Origin: an uncultured Spirochaetaceae bacterium
GTDB taxonomy: Bacteria > Spirochaetota > Spirochaetia > Treponematales > UBA12059
Reading direction: 5' to 3'
Length of the DNA stretch: 16,048 nt
Assembly: GCA_938004315.1 (NCBI GenBank)
Contig: CALKWG010000357.1
Location: 1 to 16,048, forward strand
A program made the position numbers and the translations under genes. Shown here in pieces: positions 6,905 through 13,523 of the stretch (positions are counted from its first letter, which is position 1; each line of letters starts with the position of its first letter). The notes beneath the pieces are model-generated. The model saw only the letters and a program-made list of their open reading frames with translations. It was not told where the DNA came from and did not search any database.

Positions 6905-8017
6905 ATGGCTTCAATCGGGGATCAATTCAGGGCCGCGCGCGAGGCGAAGGGCCTGAGCGTCGATCAGGTAGCCGCCGAGACGAACATCGCCAAGCGCTTC
7001 ATCGCGGCGATAGAGGCGGAGGACTTCTCGGTCTTCCCCGGCGACCCCTACATCATCGGCTTCCTCCGTAACTACGCCGAGCACCTAGGCCTGGACTCTC
7101 ATGCCATGGTGCAGAGCTTCAGGGGCATACGCATACAGGAGCAGCCCGTCCCCATCCAAGAGCTGATCAGGCCGAATAGGCCTCCGCTGTGGCCGTTCAT
7201 CGTAGCCGCGGCCGTGCTGGCGACGGCCGCGGGCGTCTTCTTGATCTTAGGCCGCCCGGCGCGGGCGCCGTCGGCCGACGAGCCCTCGGCGACCAGGCCG
7301 GCCCCGACCGAATACGTCCTGGCCGAGGCGAGCTTCGAGCGCCGCCTCTACGAGGGCGATAGCGTCGTCGTCAACCACGCCGGCCGCCGCCACGTCCTGG
7401 CCATAAACGAGATCCGCGACCGCGTAGCCGTGGCGACGCCCTCCGGCGTAGCCCGCTTCATGCTCGGCGAAGAGGGCTCGGTCGATTTAGACGGCGACAA
7501 CAGGCCCGAACTCTTCATTTTCATAGCCGACTTCCAGAAGGGACAGCCGAACAAGGGCGCCCTCATGCGGCTGCGCGCCGCGGAGGGCCTAAACCTCGCG
7601 GCCGCCCCGGCGGATGAAGCGCCCGCGGGCCAGGCGGCCGCCCCTTCGACCCCGGCCTCCGCCCTGCCCGAACGCCCGAGCACCCAGCAGCTCGTCGTCT
7701 TCTCGGGGAGGCGAAGCCCCCACCCCTTCGTGCTCAACATTACCTTCAGGAACTACGCCATGTTCAGGCACGAGATAGACCGCGGCGAGCGCGTCGAGGC
7801 CTATTATCACCGCGGCGACCAGATCACGGCCACGGCCAATAACACCGCCAAGATCTGGTCATCGAACGCCGCCGCCGTCAAGCTGACGATACAGGCTTCC
7901 GGCGGCCAGAGTGTCGACCTGGATCTCGGCTCGCCGGGAGAAGTCGTCGTTAAAACGCTGCGCTGGTCCCAGGGCGAGGACGGCTCATGGAGCCTCTCGC
8001 TCTTCGACGTGCAGTAG
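6905..8017 (+). CDS. RodZ-like helix-turn-helix single-pass membrane protein
   Basis: The 370-residue product has the layout of RodZ, the cytoskeletal adaptor that links MreB to the elongation machinery. A Cro/CI-type HTH covers residues 4-70 (IGDQFRAAREAKGLSVDQVA, then TNIAKRFIAAIEAEDF and GDPYIIGFLRNYA, hallmarks of the RodZ HTH_25 type). A basic/proline stretch at about 88-95 precedes one membrane helix at about 96-116. The remainder is periplasmic, ending in a beta domain (residues about 260-365) containing NAAAVKLTIQASGG and LDLGSPGEVVVKTLRW, reminiscent of the RodZ C-terminal domain. The gene is preceded by AAGGCGGG at 6891-6898, a usable Shine-Dalgarno sequence. The periplasmic part (about 250 residues) is longer and more divergent than in enteric RodZ, and mreB is not in the window. 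I therefore call it RodZ-like rather than naming it rodZ. Confidence 0.82.
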   Translation: MASIGDQFRAAREAKGLSVDQVAAETNIAKRFIAAIEAEDFSVFPGDPYIIGFLRNYAEHLGLDSHAMVQSFRGIRIQEQPVPIQELIRPNRPPLWPFIVAAAVLATAAGVFLILGRPARAPSADEPSATRPAPTEYVLAEASFERRLYEGDSVVVNHAGRRHVLAINEIRDRVAVATPSGVARFMLGEEGSVDLDGDNRPELFIFIADFQKGQPNKGALMRLRAAEGLNLAAAPADEAPAGQAAAPSTPASALPERPSTQQLVVFSGRRSPHPFVLNITFRNYAMFRHEIDRGERVEAYYHRGDQITATANNTAKIWSSNAAAVKLTIQASGGQSVDLDLGSPGEVVVKTLRWSQGEDGSWSLSLFDVQ

Positions 8018-8058
8018 CCGGCCGCCGGCGCAGACCCGACGGCCCCGCCGTCCCCCAC

Positions 8059-8063
8059 GGAGG
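8059..8063 (+). promoter_or_regulatory. Shine-Dalgarno site deciding the rimO start
   Basis: GGAGG lies 7 bases before the ATG at 8071. The frame is open further upstream to an ATG at 7987, inside the RodZ-like gene, but that extension gives an Arg/Pro-rich tail with no family match and no ribosome site. The ATG at 8071 begins MRTFYIDNHGCAKN, the normal RimO N-terminus. Confidence 0.85.
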
Positions 8064-8070
8064 CCCTCCC

Positions 8071-9387
8071 ATGAGGACGTTCTATATCGATAACCACGGC
8101 TGCGCCAAGAACCAGGTTGACGCCGAGGAGATGGCCGCGCGCCTAGGCCGCGACGGCTGGGCCGAGGCGCGGAGCGCCGACGAGGCCGAGCTCCTCATCG
8201 TCAACTCCTGCGGCTTCGTGGAGGACGCCAAGAAGGAGTCCCTGGAAGCGGTGATGGCGCTGCGCGAGGCCTATCCGGCCAAGCGCATACTCTTGGCCGG
8301 CTGCCTGGCCCAACGCTACGCCGACGCCCTGGGCGCCGAGCTGGCCGAGGCCGACGGCGTCTTCGGGAACGGCGACCTGTCGCTCGTCGGGCAGGCCGCG
8401 CTGGCGGCCCTCGAAGGGCGTCGCCAAGCCGTGGCGCCCTCGCTGCGGCCGTACGCGCCCGAGCGGCGCGGGCGACTTATGGGTTTCCCGGGCCTAGCTT
8501 ACTTGAAGATAGCCGAGGGCTGCTCCAACCGCTGCTCGTTCTGCGCCATCCCGCTCATACGCGGCGGGATCTCCAGCCGTGACCCGGACGACGCGGCGGC
8601 CGAATTCCAGGAGCTGGTGAGGGGCGGGGCTTACGAAGTCTGCCTGATCGGCCAAGACCTGGGTTCGTACGGCCTCGACCGGGCGGGCCGCCCGCTCCTA
8701 CCCGAGCTCATCAAGAGCATCTCGAGCGTCTCGGGGGACTTCAGGCTCCGCATGCTCTATATCCACCCCGACCGTTTCCCCGCCGGGCTCCTCGATGCGG
8801 TGGCCGCCGACCCGCGCATCGCCCCGTACTTCGACCTGCCCTTCCAGCACGCCTCGGCCCCGGTCCTCAAAGCCATGAACCGCTCGGGCGACGCCGAGGC
8901 CTACCTCCGCCTGCTTTCGGAGATCCGCGCCTCCCTGCCCGACGCCGTCGTGCGCTCCACCTTCCTCGTGGGCTTCCCCGGCGAGACCGAGGACGACTTC
9001 GCCGCGCTCCGCGCCTTCCAGGACGAGGCGCGCCTGGACTGGCTAGGCGCCTTCGCCTACAGCCGCGAGGAGGACACGCCGGCCTACGCCATGAAGGGCC
9101 GCGTGGCCAAGAAGACGGCCGTCGCCCGCAAGCTGGCGATCGAAGAGGCCCAACGGCCGATCAGCGAGGCGGCCGTGGCCCGTTGGGTCGGGCGCGAGTT
9201 CGACCTCCTCGTCGAGGAGCGCATCGAGGGCGAGGACTTAGCCATAGCCCGCGGCCCCATGAACGCCCCCGAGGTGGACGGCGCCGTGGTCCTCGTGGGC
9301 GAGGGCCTTAAGCCCGGCCAAGTCGTCGGCGCCAGGATCGTAGCCGCCCGCGGCATGGACTTGGAGGCCGTCCCCCGTGTCGGCTGA
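8071..9387 (+). CDS. rimO: Ribosomal protein S12 methylthiotransferase RimO
   Basis: RimO is a radical-SAM enzyme that adds a methylthio group to an aspartate of ribosomal protein S12, using two 4Fe-4S clusters. The 438-residue protein has full family length. The N-terminal UPF0004 domain carries Cys11 (GCAKNQVDAEE), Cys47 (VNSCGFVEDAKKES) and Cys78 (AGCLAQRY) for the auxiliary cluster. The radical-SAM cluster Cys are 151, 155 and 158 (CSNRCSFC) within YLKIAEGCSNRCSFCAIPLI. Other RimO-type segments are GQDLGSYG (194-201), FDLPFQH (254-260) and GFPGETEDDF (301-310). A TRAM domain follows from about 373. GCAKN with Asp-Glu and the short insert after the cluster favour RimO over the tRNA enzyme MiaB, although the two families are close. 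Its stop overlaps the next gene by 11 bp, so the two are probably translated together. Confidence 0.93.
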   Translation: MRTFYIDNHGCAKNQVDAEEMAARLGRDGWAEARSADEAELLIVNSCGFVEDAKKESLEAVMALREAYPAKRILLAGCLAQRYADALGAELAEADGVFGNGDLSLVGQAALAALEGRRQAVAPSLRPYAPERRGRLMGFPGLAYLKIAEGCSNRCSFCAIPLIRGGISSRDPDDAAAEFQELVRGGAYEVCLIGQDLGSYGLDRAGRPLLPELIKSISSVSGDFRLRMLYIHPDRFPAGLLDAVAADPRIAPYFDLPFQHASAPVLKAMNRSGDAEAYLRLLSEIRASLPDAVVRSTFLVGFPGETEDDFAALRAFQDEARLDWLGAFAYSREEDTPAYAMKGRVAKKTAVARKLAIEEAQRPISEAAVARWVGREFDLLVEERIEGEDLAIARGPMNAPEVDGAVVLVGEGLKPGQVVGARIVAARGMDLEAVPRVG

Positions 9388-11737
9388 GGCCGGCCCCCTC
9401 CCCGAGTACCTAGCGGGCCTCAATCCCGAGCAGCTGGCCGCGGTGCGCCATGAGCGGGGCAACCTGCTCATCCTCGCCGGCGCCGGATCGGGTAAGACCC
9501 GGGTCATCACGACGAAGATAGCCTATCTAATATGCGAGCGCGGCTACGCGCCCGAGTCCATACTGGCCGTCACCTTCACGAACAAGGCGGCCGCCGAGAT
9601 GCGCGAGCGCGCCTGCGCCATCGAGCCGTCCTGCGCCCGTTCGACCCTGCGCACCTTCCACTCATTCGGCGCCTGGTTCCTGCGCCGCAACGCCGAGGCC
9701 GCCGGCTTAAGCCGCGATTTTACGATCTACGACGACGACGACTCGGCGTCCCTGGTCAAGGCCGCGCTGCCGACCCTGAGCGCCCCCGAGGCGCGGCGCC
9801 TGGCCTCGGCCATCGCGCGCGCCAAGGACTACGGCTACGAGCCCGACTCGCCGGAGCTGGACCGGGCCTTTAAAGGGGTCCGCGAATTCCGACGCTCCTT
9901 CGCCGAGTACGAGCGCCGGCTCCGGGCTACGGGCAACGTCGACTTCGGCGACCTCATCACCATGCCGGCCAAGCTCCTCAAGGGAGACGCGGCCATCAGG
10001 GAGCGCTTCCATCAGCGCACGCGGGTGATCCTGGTCGACGAGTACCAGGACTCCAACGTCTCGCAGTTCGAGCTCCTGAAGGCCATGGCCGGCCCGGGAG
10101 CCTACGTCTGCGTGGTGGGCGACGACGACCAGAGCATCTACCGCTTCCGCGGCGCCGAGCTTAAGAACATCCTCTCCTTCCCCGAGAGCTTCCCCGATAC
10201 GGAGGTGGTCAAGCTCGAGCGGAACTACCGCTCCTACCAGTGCATCCTGGACCTGGCCGGCGCGGTGGTCGAGAAGAACGAAGGCCGCATGGGCAAGGCC
10301 CTGAAGGCGGTGCGCAAGGGCGGCAAGAAGCCGACCTTGGCGGTCCTGGCCGACCAGGACGAGGAGTGCTCGTACTGCGTACGCGTGATCGACGCGCACC
10401 TGAAGCGCGGCGGATCCTTCTCCGACGTCGCGATCCTCTACCGGACCAACGCCCAATCCTTGGCCTTCGAGCGGGCCCTACCGGCCGCCGGGGTGCCCTA
10501 TCGCCTGGTCGGCGCGCTGCGCTTCTACGAGCGCGAGGAGGTTAAGGACGGCCTGGCGCTCCTGGCCCTGGCGTCGAATCCGAAGGACGAGATAGCCTTC
10601 AGGCGCGTCGTCAATAAGCCGTCGCGGGGCATAGGCGAGGCGACGGTCGCCGCGATCGTCGACGAGGCCTACCGGGGCTCGGGCTACGAGCCGCCCGCGC
10701 CGCTATCCTTCGATAACGCGCCGTGGAACCGGCCCGCCCCGGCGGGCTCGGAGGCGCCGGGCGACCGGGACGCCCCGGCCGCGGCGACGCGGGCCGCTGT
10801 AGCCGCCGAGCCGGAGGATGCCGACGGCGGCGAGCTCGGCTTGACCTACGGCGACCTCGTCCAGGCGGCCGCGGCCGCGCGGCCCAAGGCCGCCCGCTCG
10901 CGCGCCGGCCTATCCGAGTTCGTCGGCCTCATGCGCGGCGTCGCCGCCAGGCTCGGGAGCTCGGAGGCGAGCGAGTACGACGCGCTCGCCGGCGGGGCGG
11001 ATACGGCGCCGGGCGGGCGCGACGGGCTACCCGCCGCCGAATCCCTGGCGCGGACGGTCGAATGGGCGATCGAAGCCTCGGGGCTCCTAGCCTACCACCG
11101 CGAGCAGGACGAGATAGCCGGCAGCCAGAAGGTCGCCAATCTCGAGGAGCTGGTGAACGCCGCCGGCGACTACCCCTCGACCCGGGCGGGCCTTACGGCC
11201 TTCCTTGAGGCGGTGGAGCTCGACCGGGCCCTCTCGTCGGGCGACCCCTCGCTCGACGCGGTGACGCTCATCACCATGCATAACACCAAGGGCCTCGAGT
11301 TCCCCGTGGTCGTGGTGACCGGCATGGAGCAGGGCCTCTTCCCCCGCGACGACGACGAGGGCGACGAGCTCGAGGAGCAGCGCCGCCTGTTCTACGTCGC
11401 CGCGACCCGGGCCAAGGACGAGCTCCACCTGAGCTACTGCAAGAGGCGGCTCTACCGGGGCCGCTGGATGGAGTATCCGCCCTCGCGCTTCCTCGGCGAG
11501 GTACCCAAGGGCATGCTCGAGCAGTTCGGTGGAAAGGCGGACCTGGGAGCGGCGGCGGCCTACGCCCAGTGGCGGCCGGGGGTCGGCGTCTACCACGACG
11601 ACCACGGCTACGGCCGCGTCGCCCGCGTCGCCCCGGCGGCGGAGGCGGGCGTCGTGGTGACCGTGCGTTTCGAGACCGGCAGCAGCCTTCAGTTCTTCCC
11701 CAAGTACACGAAAAAGCTCGAGATTATAAAGGATTAA
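9377..11737 (+). CDS. uvrD: UvrD/PcrA-family superfamily 1 DNA helicase
   Basis: This ATP-dependent 3'-5' DNA helicase acts in repair and replication restart. The 786 residues carry the complete motif set: Q motif at Gln19, Walker A AGAGSGKT (34-41), TFTNKAAAEM (66-75), FHSF (94-97), Walker B VDEYQDSN (220-227), VVGDDDQSIYRFRGA (247-260), ERNYRS (281-286), ITMHNTKGLEF (632-642) and QRRLFYVAATRAKDEL (668-683). A beta-rich tail (about 733-786) resembles the Tudor-like C-terminus of PcrA. The GTG start at 9377 is preceded by GGAGG (9363-9367) and lies inside rimO. Residues about 436-505 form an Ala/Pro/acidic insert in the 2B region that I do not expect in standard UvrD. The N-terminus and motifs support UvrD/PcrA over Rep or RecB, but the precise orthologue (uvrD, pcrA) cannot be settled here. 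Confidence 0.93.
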   Translation: MSAEAGPLPEYLAGLNPEQLAAVRHERGNLLILAGAGSGKTRVITTKIAYLICERGYAPESILAVTFTNKAAAEMRERACAIEPSCARSTLRTFHSFGAWFLRRNAEAAGLSRDFTIYDDDDSASLVKAALPTLSAPEARRLASAIARAKDYGYEPDSPELDRAFKGVREFRRSFAEYERRLRATGNVDFGDLITMPAKLLKGDAAIRERFHQRTRVILVDEYQDSNVSQFELLKAMAGPGAYVCVVGDDDQSIYRFRGAELKNILSFPESFPDTEVVKLERNYRSYQCILDLAGAVVEKNEGRMGKALKAVRKGGKKPTLAVLADQDEECSYCVRVIDAHLKRGGSFSDVAILYRTNAQSLAFERALPAAGVPYRLVGALRFYEREEVKDGLALLALASNPKDEIAFRRVVNKPSRGIGEATVAAIVDEAYRGSGYEPPAPLSFDNAPWNRPAPAGSEAPGDRDAPAAATRAAVAAEPEDADGGELGLTYGDLVQAAAAARPKAARSRAGLSEFVGLMRGVAARLGSSEASEYDALAGGADTAPGGRDGLPAAESLARTVEWAIEASGLLAYHREQDEIAGSQKVANLEELVNAAGDYPSTRAGLTAFLEAVELDRALSSGDPSLDAVTLITMHNTKGLEFPVVVVTGMEQGLFPRDDDEGDELEEQRRLFYVAATRAKDELHLSYCKRRLYRGRWMEYPPSRFLGEVPKGMLEQFGGKADLGAAAAYAQWRPGVGVYHDDHGYGRVARVAPAAEAGVVVTVRFETGSSLQFFPKYTKKLEIIKD

Positions 11738-11741
11738 CGCC

Positions 11742-12584
11742 ATGGACGAGCTCTTGCGGCTTTTGCCGCCTATCCGGCGTACGCGGGGTAACCGCCTCTA
11801 CGCGGCAGACGGCCGACGTTACCTGGACCTCTGGATGGACGGCGGCCGCGGCGTCATGGGCGAGGCCGAGCGCCCGGCGCGCGGCTACGCGGCCAACGCC
11901 GTAGACAAGGGCCTCGTGCATCCCTATCCGGGGCTCTACGACGCCCGCCTCGCCAAGGCGCTCCTCCGCGCCTGGCCTCGCTTCGGCGCCGTCAGGCTCT
12001 ACGCCGACGAGGCGGGAGCCCTGGCCGCGGCCGGCCGTATCCTAGGCGACGCCGCGGCGCGTCCCGTCGACCCGGCGGGGCGCGCCCCGGGCTCGCCCGG
12101 GCCGGCCTCGACTAGCCGGGCCGGCTTCATGCTGGCCCGCCCCTTCGTCCCGGCGGAGGCCTACGACGCCTGCGCGCTGGCCATGGTACGATTGCCCCTG
12201 GCTAGGGCGCTTTCCCCGGCGGCGCTCATGGCAGCCGACGAGGCCGCCTTCGGCTCCGAGGCCGGGGAGCTCGTTCCGGGCATGCGCTGCTACGCGGCCG
12301 CCCGGGCCTTGGACAGCCTGGCCAGAGCCCCGGAGCGCGACTATGGCGAGCCGCATTGGCGGCTCTTCGACAAGCGCATGGCGGGATACTTCGAGCGGCG
12401 CGGCCCCTATCTCCTGGCCCGCTGCGACGAGGGCGCCTACCGCCGCTTTTTCGAGGCGGCCTTGGCCGGCGGCGCCCTGGTCGCCCCGCGCTGGGATGAG
12501 CCGGCCGCCGTACCGGCGGATTTCGACGACGGGGAGTTGAAGCGCCTGGCCGCGGCTTTGGCCGAAGCCGGCTTCGGCGCTTGA
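11742..12584 (+). CDS. Class III aminotransferase-like protein lacking the catalytic core
   Basis: This 280-residue protein resembles the two ends of a class III (fold type I) aminotransferase. Residues 10-40 (GNRLYAADGRRYLDLWMDGG) match the family's GxxLYDxDGxxYLDLxxG entry. Residues 68-100 (ARLAKALLRAWPRFGAVRLYADEAGALAAAGRI) match the helix-strand-helix that normally carries SGTEANEAALKLAR. Residues 155-280 resemble the C-terminal small domain, with a sPaaLMAADEA-like helix and the FFEAALAGGALVAPR strand-helix. The central portion with the cofactor-binding D-E motif and the lysine that forms the Schiff base is not found, and the few lysines (55, 73, 211, 267) sit in the wrong contexts. Normal length would be about 430. 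It starts 4 bp after uvrD with an AAAGGA ribosome site, so the frame is intact and apparently translated. A catalytic role is unlikely; a regulatory or structural role is only a guess. Confidence 0.72.
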   Translation: MDELLRLLPPIRRTRGNRLYAADGRRYLDLWMDGGRGVMGEAERPARGYAANAVDKGLVHPYPGLYDARLAKALLRAWPRFGAVRLYADEAGALAAAGRILGDAAARPVDPAGRAPGSPGPASTSRAGFMLARPFVPAEAYDACALAMVRLPLARALSPAALMAADEAAFGSEAGELVPGMRCYAAARALDSLARAPERDYGEPHWRLFDKRMAGYFERRGPYLLARCDEGAYRRFFEAALAGGALVAPRWDEPAAVPADFDDGELKRLAAALAEAGFGA

Positions 12585-12648
12585 GGCCGGCTTAGCCGGG
12601 CCCGCCTGGGCCGCCGCCTTGGCCGAGGCCGGCTTCGGCGCCTAAGGC
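12544..12648. repeat. Imperfect direct repeat duplicating a gene's 3' end
   Basis: Copy 1 (12544-12587) includes the last codons and TGA of the preceding gene; copy 2 (12604-12648) lies just beyond it. They differ by one inserted base near the left end and five substitutions. Read in the gene frame, both encode AAALAEAGFGA followed by stop, and every substitution is synonymous or stop-to-stop (GCG/GCC, GCT/GCC, GAA/GAG, GCT/GCC, TGA/TAA). Copy 1 contains a perfect 18-bp palindrome (GCCGAAGCC, then GGCTTCGGC, at 12561-12578) and copy 2 a one-mismatch version. The TAA of copy 2 overlaps the stop codon of the convergent transporter gene. Confidence 0.9.
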
Positions 12649-13523
12649 TTCCTCGGACCGAGCCGCAGGCCCCGCGGCACGTTGAGCACCCCTACCGCGG
12701 CGAGTATGAACGCGCCGCCGGCCCATTGCAGGGGCGTCAGGCGCTCGCCTAGGAGCCAGGACGATAACCCGATGGTAATGAGCGGCTCGACGGTAGAGAT
12801 GAGCGAGGTATCGCTCGCCCCGATGACGCGCATCGCCGAGAACAGGAAGATGACGGGCACGACGGTGGCCGCGAGCCCCACGCCCAGTAGACCGACGGTC
12901 GACGCGAGGTCGACGGGCAACATGAAGCTGCCGCGGGCCAGGGTCAGCGACCAATAGATAGCGGCCGCCGAACTCATGACCACGGTCGTAGCGAAGGCGG
13001 GGTCGAGCCCTTGAAGTACCTTCTCGCCGCCGGTCAGATAGGCCGCGTAGCTAATCGCCACCGCTACGCCGTAGACATAGCCGATCAGGGGATAGTCGCC
13101 GGTGGTCCAGAGCGTCAGCACGCAGCCGAAAAGCGACAGGACGAGGGCGACGATTTGGGCTTTCCGCGGGCGCTTGGCGAGGAAGATAGCCGAGAAGGCC
13201 ACGACGAAGGCGGGGTACAGGTAGAGAAGGAGCCCCGCGAGCCCCGGGTCCAGGTAACGCACCGCCATGAAGTAGAGGCCGGCCTGCGGGCTGAAGCCCA
13301 AGGCCCCCAGGAGCAAGGCGGCGCGATACTCCCGCCACGGCCGGCGATAGCCGCCGCGGGCCAGCTGGTATATCCAGAGCGCCAGCGCGGCGACCGTGAA
13401 GCGCCAGGCCAGGGTCTGCTCGACGGAGAAGCCGGCACGGTAGATGAGCTTGGCGAAGAGCCCCAGGGTCGAGAACGAGGCGGCCGAGACTAAAGCCAGG
13501 GCCACGCCGCCTGCGCGGCTCAT
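12642..13523 (-). CDS. DMT-superfamily EamA-type transporter
   Basis: The 293-residue product is an inner-membrane protein with about ten hydrophobic segments, arranged as two EamA repeats (residues about 6-140 and 150-280). Typical elements include LALVSAASFSTLGLFAKLIY at the start and GLLLYLYPAFVVAFSAIFLAKRP in repeat one. Repeat two has SLISTVEPLITIGLSSWLLGERLTPLQWAGGAFILAAVGVLN, the classic E-P-L...GE.LTP..W.G..LI..GV signature of this family. Substrates of EamA proteins are usually metabolites or amino acids and cannot be predicted here. The ATG overlaps the stop of the upstream gene (ATGA, 13520-13523) and no good ribosome site precedes it, which suggests translational coupling. The tail is basic (RLGPRKP) and cytoplasmic. 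Confidence 0.92.
   Translation of the reverse strand: MSRAGGVALALVSAASFSTLGLFAKLIYRAGFSVEQTLAWRFTVAALALWIYQLARGGYRRPWREYRAALLLGALGFSPQAGLYFMAVRYLDPGLAGLLLYLYPAFVVAFSAIFLAKRPRKAQIVALVLSLFGCVLTLWTTGDYPLIGYVYGVAVAISYAAYLTGGEKVLQGLDPAFATTVVMSSAAAIYWSLTLARGSFMLPVDLASTVGLLGVGLAATVVPVIFLFSAMRVIGASDTSLISTVEPLITIGLSSWLLGERLTPLQWAGGAFILAAVGVLNVPRGLRLGPRKP

Noticed and set aside
7987..8070. Upstream ATG extending RimO by 28 residues
   Set aside because: The extension overlaps the RodZ-like gene and is Arg/Pro-rich; GGAGG at 8059-8063 and family alignment favour 8071.
9707..10456. 249-codon minus-strand frame inside the helicase gene
   Set aside because: The opposing helicase frame carries all conserved motifs; this one shows none.
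11742..12584. Functional glutamate-1-semialdehyde or other class III aminotransferase
   Set aside because: The cofactor lysine region and about a third of the fold are missing.
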